The position numbers were made by a program, and so were the translations under genes. 42,592 bases of DNA from the NCBI GenBank assembly GCA_020345745.1, contig CP070768.1, positions 3,233,466 to 3,276,057 on the forward strand, read 5' to 3'. The notes beneath the pieces were generated by a model. That model saw only the letters and a list, made by a program, of their open reading frames with translations. It was not told where the DNA came from and did no database searches. This DNA is from Desulfobacterales bacterium (GTDB lineage Bacteria > Desulfobacterota > Desulfobacteria > Desulfobacterales > UBA11574). This document shows positions 17,829 to 25,999 of this stretch, one piece after another (within the stretch, counting starts at the first letter, position 1; each line of letters begins with the position of its first letter).

Positions 17829-18668
17829 ATGAAAAAAGTGCTCGCTATTATCGGTTCACCCCGTAAACTGGGCAACTGTGAGATTATGGTGAAAGAAATC
17901 AGCAGGCATATCGCTGTTCCCCATGATTTGTATCTGCTGCGACTGTCAGATTTCAATATTCTCCCTTGCCGAGCATGTTACCACTGTCTATTTAAAGCAA
18001 AAAATTGCGTTATGGAAGATGATTTCAATACCATCCTAAATGCCATGACAGATGCAGATGCTTTGATGGTTTCCGTCCCCACATATTTTTTAGGTCTCAA
18101 TTCATCTGTTAAACGATTACTCGATCGAGGCCTGGCATTTTATAATCACTTTGATAAACTTTGGAATACGCCTTCACTGGGTATCGTTATCGCGGGAATC
18201 GAGGGAAAGGAGGGATACAGCTTGCTTGCCATGCAGAGCTTCCTTAAACTGATCTTTTCAGATATCAAGAGCAGCAAGATCGTTTATGGTGCTTTACCAG
18301 GAGAAATTTTTTTCAACCAAGAGAATAAGCAAACGGCAAAACAACTGGCCTCGGCCCTGTTTGGTCCTGCCTTGAAAACCAATGGACCCGGTTGTCCTCA
18401 ATGCGGTGGTGATACATTTCGTTTTCTTGAAAATAATGCAGTCCGCTGCATGCTATGCAGTAATGACGGCACCATATCCATGGAAAACAATAACCCCATC
18501 TTCGACATTGTGAAAAGCAAGCATGAATTTTTCCTAACCAAGGAAGATGCAATAAATCACAGGGATTGGCTGCTTGATATGAAATCTCGCTTTGTTAGGC
18601 AAAAAAAGGAGTTAAAAGGCATTACCCATTCATATTTAAAGCGGGGAAAGTGGATCGATCCCGGATAA
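17829..18668 (+). CDS. Iron-sulfur flavoprotein / FMN reductase with C-terminal zinc ribbon
   Basis: Flavodoxin-fold electron-transfer or reductase protein of 279 residues. GSPRKLGN (9-16) is the FMN phosphate loop. C47-x2-C50-x2-C53-x6-C60 is close to the compact [4Fe-4S] motif of archaeal iron-sulfur flavoprotein Isf. After the flavodoxin domain (to about 180) comes an added four-cysteine module, CPQC (189, 192) and CMLC (207, 210), which looks like a zinc ribbon or rubredoxin-like knuckle and is not part of classic Isf. GAGG lies about 12 bases before the ATG. It is likely an anaerobic redox enzyme; partner and substrate are unknown. Confidence 0.82.
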   Translation: MKKVLAIIGSPRKLGNCEIMVKEISRHIAVPHDLYLLRLSDFNILPCRACYHCLFKAKNCVMEDDFNTILNAMTDADALMVSVPTYFLGLNSSVKRLLDRGLAFYNHFDKLWNTPSLGIVIAGIEGKEGYSLLAMQSFLKLIFSDIKSSKIVYGALPGEIFFNQENKQTAKQLASALFGPALKTNGPGCPQCGGDTFRFLENNAVRCMLCSNDGTISMENNNPIFDIVKSKHEFFLTKEDAINHRDWLLDMKSRFVRQKKELKGITHSYLKRGKWIDPG

Positions 18669-18804
18669 AGGATATCCAACACCGGCAGCTATTTGTGTTT
18701 GACACTAAAATAGCATTTCTATATATGTCGAGCAAGGCACCTGACAGTGCGTGTCAATAGGATGCTCCTATAATAACCATAACCTTGGCGATAAAATAAC
18801 CCAG

Positions 18805-19995
18805 ATGGCACCTGTTTTAACTGGTCTAGAACAATTCCTAGAATCAACGCCTGAATGGATATTCGGCAAACGACTCGGTCTCCTCTGCAATCCCGCTTCG
18901 ATTGACCGGCATTATCGTCATGCCCGTGAATTGATCGACCGGAAATTACCGGGTCAACTCCAAGCATTATTTTCACCGCAACACGGCTTTTATGCTGAAA
19001 AGCAGGACAACATGATAGAATCAAACCACATGCTTGATCCTGTTTTAAAAATCCCTGTGTTCAGCTTATATGGCGATACCCGCATTCCCGACAAAAACAT
19101 GTTGGACACAATTGATATTCTTATTGTGGATCTACAGGACGCTGGAACACGGGTGTACACATTTATTTACACCATGGCCTACTGTATGGAGGCCGCAAAG
19201 CGCTATGGAAAAAAAGTTCTGGTTCTCGATCGCCCAAATCCGATAAACGGTATTGCAACGGAAGGAAACTGCCTGTCTTCCGAATGTATTTCCTTTGTCG
19301 GGCGTTATCCCTTACCCATGCGTCACGGACTCACCATCGCCGAGCTAGCCCTTTTGTTTAATGGCGAATATGGTGTCGAATGTGACCTGGACGTTATTCC
19401 CATGAAAAACTGGGACCGGGCCATGTATTTCCGGAACACCGGCCTTCCTTGGATACCCCCTTCCCCAAATCTTCCCACACCTGAATCAGCGATGGTTTAC
19501 CCTGGCCAGGTGTTGTGGGAAGGAACCAATATCTCGGAAGGGCGTGGAACGACCCAACCCTTTGAAATCTTCGGGGCCCCATTTATCGACACAAACCGCG
19601 TGTTGGCGTCATTGGGTGAGAACCCGTTGTCCGGTGTGACACTCAGGTCGATTGTGTTTGAACCCACGTCCAACAAATGGCAATGCACACCATGCAGAGG
19701 ATTTCAAATCCATGTCACAGATCTACATGTATTTAAGCCGTACCTAACAACACTACAATTATTACAAGCCGTTCGTTTGCATCATCAGAATGATTTTAAA
19801 TGGAAGCCGCCGCCATACGAGTATGAATATGAAAACAAACCGATAGACTTAATCATCGGCGATAAAGATATTCGTCGTCGGGTTGAAGGCTTTGAAAATA
19901 TCGTGGCTATTGAAGCATCCTGGCAAAAAGACCTGGATGTGTTTAAGACAAATAGCTGGAAATATCATCTTTACAACCAAGGTAATGGGCAATGA
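18805..19995 (+). CDS. namZ: DUF1343 exo-beta-N-acetylmuramidase (NamZ-like)
   Basis: The family (DUF1343, founder B. subtilis NamZ) releases N-acetylmuramic acid from the non-reducing end of peptidoglycan fragments. Conserved blocks are RLGLLCNPASID, LFSPQHGFYAEKQDN, ILIVDLQDAGTRVYTFIYTM, DRPNPI, and EGTNISEGRGTTQPFEIFGAPF. I use the ATG at 18805, which gives 396 residues and begins at the family's usual N-terminus; a GTG at 18751 would add 18 residues. Neither start has a strong ribosome site. No signal peptide is seen, so unlike the secreted founder it may act in the cytoplasm on imported fragments. It overlaps the RNase H gene by four bases, and a MurU-AmgK fusion lies 4 kb downstream. 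Confidence 0.85.
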   Translation: MAPVLTGLEQFLESTPEWIFGKRLGLLCNPASIDRHYRHARELIDRKLPGQLQALFSPQHGFYAEKQDNMIESNHMLDPVLKIPVFSLYGDTRIPDKNMLDTIDILIVDLQDAGTRVYTFIYTMAYCMEAAKRYGKKVLVLDRPNPINGIATEGNCLSSECISFVGRYPLPMRHGLTIAELALLFNGEYGVECDLDVIPMKNWDRAMYFRNTGLPWIPPSPNLPTPESAMVYPGQVLWEGTNISEGRGTTQPFEIFGAPFIDTNRVLASLGENPLSGVTLRSIVFEPTSNKWQCTPCRGFQIHVTDLHVFKPYLTTLQLLQAVRLHHQNDFKWKPPPYEYEYENKPIDLIIGDKDIRRRVEGFENIVAIEASWQKDLDVFKTNSWKYHLYNQGNGQ

Positions 19996-20687
19996 CACCC
20001 CCTGTATCAGACTGGAAGCGGATGCGTTTTAAAAAAAATAAGGTCTGGTTGGCCATTGACCAAAATGGAAAACCTTTGCTTAAAAACGGTAAGGTGTTAA
20101 TTAAATATCAGCTTGATCAAACGCACAAGTATTGGGTTCACCAAAAAAACGTAACACCTATTGCAGCAACAACTTCTGAAAGCATTCGCAATAAAGATGA
20201 TGAGCCAGCAAATGCAACAGCATCTCCAGAGCATCAGGAAGGCAACCTTTTATATGAAAAGGCGTTACCTGATGGTAACAACGATATAATTAAGGTCTAT
20301 ACAGATGGGGCATCCGCAGGAAACCCGGGACCATCAGGAATAGGCATTGTGCTGAAGTATGGAAGCCATGAAAAAGAAATTTCAAAATATATCGGAATAG
20401 CGACCAACAATATCGCTGAGCTTGCGGCGATTAGAGAAGGCATGAAACAATTAAAGCAGACCGACCTCCCTGTACGAATTTTTACGGATAGCAGCTACGC
20501 ACATGGCGTTTTGAGTCTGAACTGGAAAGCAAAAAAAAATAAATCGATTATCCAGTCCATTCAAAAAGCGATGTCGGCATTCAAAGATATAAAAATTATC
20601 AAGATCAAAGGACATGTCGGGATTGAAGGTAATGAAAGAGCAGATGTTCTGGCAACCTCTGCCATAAAAACAGCTTCCTCGGATTGA
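19992..20687 (+). CDS. rnhA: Ribonuclease HI with N-terminal extension
   Basis: Cuts the RNA strand of RNA-DNA hybrids. The catalytic domain is residues 100-225: D105 in YTDGASAGNPG, E143 in NNIAELAAI, D166 in IFTDSSYA, H208 and D218 in GNERADVLA, a complete active site. The first 55 residues form a separate lysine-rich unit (MRFKKNKVWLAIDQNGKPLL, then KVLIKYQ and YWVH), joined by a polar linker (58-85). It is not the usual RNase H1 hybrid-binding motif that I can recognise. The ATG overlaps the namZ stop (ATGA), so translation is coupled although the functions look unrelated. Confidence 0.9.
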   Translation: MTPPVSDWKRMRFKKNKVWLAIDQNGKPLLKNGKVLIKYQLDQTHKYWVHQKNVTPIAATTSESIRNKDDEPANATASPEHQEGNLLYEKALPDGNNDIIKVYTDGASAGNPGPSGIGIVLKYGSHEKEISKYIGIATNNIAELAAIREGMKQLKQTDLPVRIFTDSSYAHGVLSLNWKAKKNKSIIQSIQKAMSAFKDIKIIKIKGHVGIEGNERADVLATSAIKTASSD

Positions 20688-20689
20688 GC

Positions 20690-20731
20690 AAAAAAAAGCA
20701 AGCACCCACGGTAATACCGTAAGATGCTTGC
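20690..20731 (-). terminator. Strong intrinsic terminator
   Basis: On the minus strand the two-part stem GCAAGCA/TGCTTGC (7 bp) plus ACGGT/ACCGT (5 bp) ends in eight T at 20697-20690. It would end transcripts coming from the 94-residue gene or the candidate RNA at 20698-20845. It lies three bases from the convergent RNase H stop. Confidence 0.85.
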
Positions 20732-20845
20732 TTTCCTAACGAGAAAGCCGTTTTACAAAATTGGATGCCCGATGATTCCCTTAACAAAAGCCTCGTGGCG
20801 TTTTTACAGGCGATGGGAACTGACCTGTTCCGAGCTTCGGGCAAT
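20690..20845 (-). ncRNA. Candidate structured non-coding RNA with possible pseudoknot
   Basis: Read on the minus strand, TGCCCGA (20843-20837) closes on TCGGGCA (20772-20766). Inside it ACAGG (20828-20824) pairs with CCTGT (20810-20806). The loop TTCCC (20819-20815) can pair with GGGAA (20780-20776) outside the hairpin, a pseudoknot. GCC/GGC around 20799-20790 gives a further small stem. A strong terminator follows. No open reading frame fits. It may be an independent small RNA or a processed 3' UTR of the 94-residue gene. I could not match it to a known class; some stretches recall 6S RNA but not convincingly. Confidence 0.45.
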
Positions 20846-20874
20846 ATAAGAATTATTTATATTATTTCGAAATG

Positions 20875-21159
20875 TTAAGCCTTTTCGGTTTTTAATGTTT
20901 CGATCTCTTTTTTCAGGTCCTCGATCTCCTGTTTATATTTGTCGGTATCTTCGGTCGGTGTCGCGGTCTCAACCGCTGGTTCATCTTTTTTCCACGTGTC
21001 TTTAAGTTCGTCAAAGCCCAGGTAAAGCGCCAATCCACCACCCAGCAGAAGCATCACTGGAATCGCACCTGCTAAAAGCTGCAGAAAGGGTTTCCACCAC
21101 ACCGATATACCAATTAGCCCCAAAACAGCAGCCACCGCTCCGCCAATTAAAGTTTTCAT
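20875..21159 (-). CDS. Small membrane protein with C-terminal coiled coil
   Basis: 94 residues of unknown family. Two hydrophobic segments (about 5-20 and 27-46, IGGAVAAVLGLIGISVWW and LAGAIPVMLLLGGGLALYLG) make a membrane hairpin. After a short acidic linker, residues 72-93 form a strongly heptad-like helix (YKQEIEDLKKEIETLKTEK). GGAGG lies just before the ATG. It is transcribed toward the candidate RNA and terminator. A role as a membrane scaffold or small envelope factor is possible but unproven. Confidence 0.78.
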   Translation of the reverse strand: MKTLIGGAVAAVLGLIGISVWWKPFLQLLAGAIPVMLLLGGGLALYLGFDELKDTWKKDEPAVETATPTEDTDKYKQEIEDLKKEIETLKTEKA

Positions 21160-21620
21160 AAATTGTCATCCTCCTTTTATTAATTTTAATCTTTTTAGTT
21201 TTATGAGTTAATATGCAATATTAAAATATTTTTCTTCTGGAGAAAACGTTTAGAAATTATTTATAAGGATGTGGGTTGTACATGCTAGACTAAAGATTTT
21301 AAAATAACACAACTTGTGTGTTAACGCAAGCTTATTTTTTCTTGCACGAGGATCTTTGCACAAAATTCAAAACCAACCATTTTAGACAACGCCTTTGGCA
21401 AAATTGTCTTTGTTCATTCTTATTTTTTTGCTATAATATTTTAAAACAAAAAGCTTAAAAAATAATTTTCAAAAACCTCTTGTACCCCTAACCGAAACTC
21501 GGTATACATCGAGATTTATAACCCTATAATGATCGGCAACAGAATGTATAGCCGTTATCATTCTGGCCATCACCTTGGCTTTACCAAGAACGAGGCCCTT
21601 GACAACAGCGGAATTTATTG
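21160..21620. other. AT-rich divergent intergenic region upstream of plsB
   Basis: About 460 bases between the small membrane-protein gene (minus) and plsB (plus). It must hold both promoters, but no clear consensus stands out. There is a modest hairpin at 21384-21409 (AGACAA with TTGTCT, inner GCC/GGC) and, at its end, a 25-codon reading frame coupled to the plsB start. Confidence 0.5.
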
Positions 21621-21621
21621 A
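21544..21621 (+). CDS. Possible 25-residue leader reading frame before plsB
   Basis: ATG at 21544 opens 25 codons (MYSRYHSGHHLGFTKNEALD...) ending in TGA at 21619-21621, which shares one base with the plsB ATG (TGATG). This spacing is typical of translational coupling. The ribosome site is poor and the peptide has no recognisable feature, so it may be chance. Confidence 0.25.
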   Translation: MYSRYHSGHHLGFTKNEALDNSGIY

Positions 21622-24254
21622 TGAGACAACCGGCTCATTCAGCATTTACCAAGTTTAGATCAAAGATCAGAGAAAAAATGACCTCGTTCTTGCAAAATAC
21701 TGGCGATGAATATTTCTGTCATCTACCTGAAAATATTGGTTTTTTATCAAATTTACTGCTAAAGCTCTTCTTTTCAGGAATAGTAGTAAACAAGGATCAA
21801 ACGTCTCATCTGCAACATTTACATAAAACCGGAGCAGTTGTTTATGTAACTAAGCACAAAAGCTATTTTTTGTACCTGTTTTATTATATCCGTTACAAGC
21901 TGGATAATCTTCCTTTTCCTCAAATAGGCTTTGATTATAATGTCATTTTATGGCAACCGATCTCACGCATCATTAAAATTTGCTTTGCCTATGTCAATCA
22001 CATTGTCCGCAAACTATCACTGCCCGACCCGTATGAAAAAGGCTATATCGGACAGGAGCTGACGGCCGGACGGCCAGTCCTTTTTTCACTCATCGAAAAA
22101 AAGGGTTTTTACCGAAGATTTGTGAAAGAAAAAACCGATCCAATCAGGTACCTTATTGAGGTGCAAAAGACGACGGATCGACCTATTTATCTAATCCCTC
22201 AGCTGATGTTTTTTGATAAGGATCCCCAAAGATCGTCTTTGAATTTAATCGACATCCTCTTTGGAACCAAAGAAAATCCCGGTAAATTAAGACGTCTGGT
22301 CATCCTATTTAGGAATCCAGGCAGGGTGTTTGTGGAATTATCCGAACCGATTAATCTTAAAATTTTTTTAGAGGTATGGGATCATCAGCAACATAGTGAT
22401 GAATACCTCGCCCTGATACTAAGGAGAAACCTGCTGGTTCAAATCAACCGTCATCGCCAAAGCATAACCGGACCGGTCCTTAAAACCAGGGATGAAATAA
22501 AAGAAAACATTCTCACCAGCGAACGGCTGCAAAATTTCATGGAGCATTATTCAAGTTCGCGCGACATCCCCATTAAAACCGTACATAAAAAGGCAAATGC
22601 TTTTCTTGATGAAATTGCAGCCAAATACAACATGGTTATTATTAAAACAGCGTCCGTAATGATAACATGGATCCTGAATATCATGTTTGATGGTGTTACC
22701 GTGGATGAAAAAAGCCTCAGTAAAATAAAAAGCATCTCAAAAAAAGGACCATTAATCCTCATTCCCTGTCACAAGAGTCATATTGATTACCTGATATTGT
22801 CTTATCTCTTGTATCACAACAACATGCCCTGCCCCCATGTCGCGGCAGGAAAAAATCTTTCGTTTTGGCCTATCGGTCCTCTATTCAGGGGTGCCGGAGC
22901 ATTTTTTATCAGGCGGTCATTTAGAGGCGCCATCCTCTATTCAAAAGTATTTGCCGAATACATCCATAACTTGCTCGCAGAAGGATTCAACATAGAATTT
23001 TTTATTGAAGGCGGACGAAGCCGAACAGGAAAACTAATTTTACCGAAACTCGGATTGCTTTCAATCCTTCTCAATTCTTTTAAAAACAACGCATGTGAAG
23101 ATATGATTTTTGCTCCGATTTTTATCGGGTATGACAGGATTTTAGAAGAGAGTTCATACGTTAATGAAATTGAAGGGGAGCAAAAACAACCGGAAAGTCT
23201 GGTGCAAGTGGTGAAAGCGAGAAAATTTTTAAAGAAAAGATATGGCAGGATTTATATACAGTTCCATGAACCCATTTCTTTGAAGGAGCTGCTAGAACAA
23301 TATGGCACGCCCATCGAGAAGATGACCTCCAAAGAACTTAACATTCTCTGCCGAAATCTCGGGCACAGGATGATCAACGCCATCAACAACGTGTCTGTCG
23401 TTACACCGCATGCGCTGGTTGCAGCTGCAGCCATGAACTGCTCTAAAAAAAGCTTCACCTATGATCATTTTTTGTCTCATGTTGAGACCTATATGAACTA
23501 CCTGGTTTTACAAAAAGCCAAGTTGGCGGACACGCTCATTATCGATCACGCCCATGCCGTCGAACATGCCTTTGAAAATTACATTCAAAGAAAATTTATT
23601 GAACGCGTTACCAAAGACAAAGAGGGTACGATAACTGACTCCCTCTTTAAAGTTAATGAAAACAAGCGCCCGCATCTCGAATATTACAAAAATAATTGTA
23701 TCTCCTTTTTTATTTCAGGTGCAATGGCTTCCCTTGCCATATTGGTCCAAGACGCATTTCAATTTTCGGCTCCTGACCTGCACGATGATTACGAATTTAT
23801 TCAGTATTTCTTTAAATATGAATTTGCATACGACGTTGACATCACGGTTGACCGCTATGTTAGAAAAAATCTAAAGGCTTTTATTGATGACGCTATCATC
23901 ATGCCTCACCCCACGCTACCCGATATATACAATCTCACATCGTCAGGTTTTAGAAAGCTAAAACTATTCTCCAGCTTTTTGAAAACATATTTTGAATCAT
24001 ACTGGGTCGTATTAAATTTTTTTATGCAAACCCCCCAAAACTCAACCGAACCCAAAGATCGTTTAAAAAAAATTGAGGCTATCGGGTCAAGCTTTTTCAA
24101 AAAAAGGACCGTTGAACGCAAAGAGGCTCTGTCTAGAATCAATTACAGTAACGGAATCGATTTTTTTACAACAAATGGCGTTAAAGGTCTGGAGGATAAG
24201 GACAAGATAGAATTTTATGCTGACAAAATGCAAAAATATTTGAACTACATTTAA
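21621..24254 (+). CDS. plsB: Glycerol-3-phosphate 1-O-acyltransferase PlsB
   Basis: First acylation of glycerol-3-phosphate in membrane lipid synthesis. The 877-residue protein follows the whole E. coli PlsB layout (807 residues). An N-terminal acyltransferase-like half lacks the catalytic aspartate (KHKSYFLYL around 78-86). The active half has IPCHKSHIDY (H384-x4-D389), AAGKNLSFWPIGPLFRGAGAFFIRR, and FIEGGRSRTGK (462-471). A helical C-terminal region of over 300 residues follows (EYYKNNCISFF). I start at the ATG at 21621 rather than the TTG just before it. It lies four bases upstream of the MurU-AmgK fusion, so the two are probably co-transcribed. Confidence 0.92.
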   Translation: MRQPAHSAFTKFRSKIREKMTSFLQNTGDEYFCHLPENIGFLSNLLLKLFFSGIVVNKDQTSHLQHLHKTGAVVYVTKHKSYFLYLFYYIRYKLDNLPFPQIGFDYNVILWQPISRIIKICFAYVNHIVRKLSLPDPYEKGYIGQELTAGRPVLFSLIEKKGFYRRFVKEKTDPIRYLIEVQKTTDRPIYLIPQLMFFDKDPQRSSLNLIDILFGTKENPGKLRRLVILFRNPGRVFVELSEPINLKIFLEVWDHQQHSDEYLALILRRNLLVQINRHRQSITGPVLKTRDEIKENILTSERLQNFMEHYSSSRDIPIKTVHKKANAFLDEIAAKYNMVIIKTASVMITWILNIMFDGVTVDEKSLSKIKSISKKGPLILIPCHKSHIDYLILSYLLYHNNMPCPHVAAGKNLSFWPIGPLFRGAGAFFIRRSFRGAILYSKVFAEYIHNLLAEGFNIEFFIEGGRSRTGKLILPKLGLLSILLNSFKNNACEDMIFAPIFIGYDRILEESSYVNEIEGEQKQPESLVQVVKARKFLKKRYGRIYIQFHEPISLKELLEQYGTPIEKMTSKELNILCRNLGHRMINAINNVSVVTPHALVAAAAMNCSKKSFTYDHFLSHVETYMNYLVLQKAKLADTLIIDHAHAVEHAFENYIQRKFIERVTKDKEGTITDSLFKVNENKRPHLEYYKNNCISFFISGAMASLAILVQDAFQFSAPDLHDDYEFIQYFFKYEFAYDVDITVDRYVRKNLKAFIDDAIIMPHPTLPDIYNLTSSGFRKLKLFSSFLKTYFESYWVVLNFFMQTPQNSTEPKDRLKKIEAIGSSFFKKRTVERKEALSRINYSNGIDFFTTNGVKGLEDKDKIEFYADKMQKYLNYI

Positions 24255-24258
24255 TTAA

Positions 24259-25983
24259 ATGAAAGCGTTGATCCTTGCTGCAGGCTATGGCACACGGTTG
24301 TTTCCCTACACAAAAATAACACCCAAAACGTTGTTTACCTTCTCCGGGCGTCCCCTACTCGATACCATTATTTGTGAACTGATAGATGCAGGCTGCCAAT
24401 CGATTATCATTAATACTCACCATCTGTACCAACAATTGGATGCGTTCCTGGCCCGACAAAGCTATTCAATCCCGGTTACAACCCGTTATGAGCCCGAAAT
24501 TCTTGGCACGGCAGGCGCCATAAAAAATGTCGAAGACTTTTGGGATGACTCACCGTTTATGGTCATCAATAGCGATATCATTACCAATATTGATTTAAAA
24601 GATGTATATGACGTCCATATCAGCCACAACCATCTCCTAACGCTGGTGCTCCACGATGATGAGACATTCAACACGGTCTGTCTCGATGAAACCGGATTTG
24701 TATCAGGTTTCCACCCGACAACACCTTTTTCACCACAGAGCAATTCCTTCCCGGCAGGATCGAAACATCGCCAAAACAAAGACACAAAGATGCTGACCTT
24801 TACCGGGATTCAGGTCATGGATCCGGACGTTCTTGATTTTATACCCGACCATGTGTTTTCAAGTTGTATCGATTTATATGAGTCGTTGTTATCAAATCGT
24901 AAAAAAATTTATGCTTTCACCTCAGAAGCCTTTTACTGGAAGGACATCGGAACACCAGAAAGATACAAAGAAGCTGTTTTTAGGGTAATGGCTTCCGAAG
25001 CTTTCGACATCGCCTTCCCCGACGGAACGAGTAAAAAAATAAGCCGAAAAAAACTAAAAGGAGATGGATCTGATCGACGCTGGTATCGCCTATCAAGAGG
25101 TAATCACACCATGGTAATGGTCGATCATGGAATCAGGATGCAACCAGCAACCAACGAAGCAGACGCATTCATCGCCATCGGAAACCACTTGTTTGCCAAG
25201 GGTATCCCGGTTCCCAAGATATTTCTCCATGATGCCTTCTCTGGATTGATCTTTTTAGAAGATTTAGGAGATGACAACCTCCAAACCGTCATTTTGAACA
25301 CAAAAACCACAGACAAAATTCTATCATATTACCAATCAGTTATTGACCATTTAATAAAGCTCTTTGTGAAGGGAAATGAAGACTTTGACCCGGCGTGGAC
25401 CTATCAAACCACCGTGTACGACCAGGAGATGATTCTTGAAAAAGAATGTCGTTATTTTGTGGATGCTTTTTTGCGGTCATATCTTGGACTGGACAAACAT
25501 TTTAACGATTATGCACAGGAATTTACAGCTATTAGCAAAAGGGCTGTTGAATTATCTAGTTACGGATTTATGCATCGCGACGTCCAATCGCGAAATATTA
25601 TGGTAAAAAATAACCGTTTCTATTTCATCGACTTTCAGGGGGGAAGACAGGGACCAATTCAATACGACCTCGCGTCGCTGCTGATTGATCCGTATGTCGC
25701 CTTACCCCGATCCATTCAAGACAAACTTATTGCGTATTGCATGAAAGCCCTTGCAAGGAAAATCACCATTGAACCGAAACGTTTTCTTGCAGGCTATACG
25801 TATTGCGCTTTAACCAGAAACTTGCAAATTTTGGGCGCTTTTGGTTATCTTAGTCAAACCAAAGGTAAAAAATATTTTGCAACATTTATTCCCAGGGCAA
25901 TTGCAACATTAAAGCACACGCTGTTCAGCTTCGAGGGTAACCCATTTGCAAAATTAACATCCACAATAGAAAATATTTTATAA
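24259..25983 (+). CDS. Fused MurNAc-1-P uridylyltransferase (MurU) and MurNAc/GlcNAc anomeric kinase (AmgK)
   Basis: 574 residues in two parts. Residues 1-245 are a sugar-phosphate nucleotidyltransferase: LILAAGYGTRLFPYTKITPKTL at 4-25, VINSDI with the metal aspartate at 103-108, YWKDIGTPERY at 226-236. Residues 260-574 are a COG3178 phosphotransferase: GDGSDRRWYRL near 268, HRDVQSRN (439-446) as catalytic loop, and FIDFQGGRQGPIQYDLASLL as metal loop. These match MurU and AmgK, which phosphorylate MurNAc at C1 and make UDP-MurNAc, bypassing de novo synthesis and fosfomycin. Known pseudomonad versions are separate genes. The NamZ gene nearby supports the assignment. The nucleotide and sugar used are inferred. 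Confidence 0.82.
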   Translation: MKALILAAGYGTRLFPYTKITPKTLFTFSGRPLLDTIICELIDAGCQSIIINTHHLYQQLDAFLARQSYSIPVTTRYEPEILGTAGAIKNVEDFWDDSPFMVINSDIITNIDLKDVYDVHISHNHLLTLVLHDDETFNTVCLDETGFVSGFHPTTPFSPQSNSFPAGSKHRQNKDTKMLTFTGIQVMDPDVLDFIPDHVFSSCIDLYESLLSNRKKIYAFTSEAFYWKDIGTPERYKEAVFRVMASEAFDIAFPDGTSKKISRKKLKGDGSDRRWYRLSRGNHTMVMVDHGIRMQPATNEADAFIAIGNHLFAKGIPVPKIFLHDAFSGLIFLEDLGDDNLQTVILNTKTTDKILSYYQSVIDHLIKLFVKGNEDFDPAWTYQTTVYDQEMILEKECRYFVDAFLRSYLGLDKHFNDYAQEFTAISKRAVELSSYGFMHRDVQSRNIMVKNNRFYFIDFQGGRQGPIQYDLASLLIDPYVALPRSIQDKLIAYCMKALARKITIEPKRFLAGYTYCALTRNLQILGAFGYLSQTKGKKYFATFIPRAIATLKHTLFSFEGNPFAKLTSTIENIL

Positions 25984-25999
25984 AACGGGAGGTGCAACA

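Noticed and set aside
20766..20843. Identification of the candidate RNA as 6S RNA or 4.5S SRP RNA
   Set aside because: Only short word-level resemblance (for example AGGTCAG); the SRP GGAAG loop is absent and the overall fold does not give the 6S central bubble.
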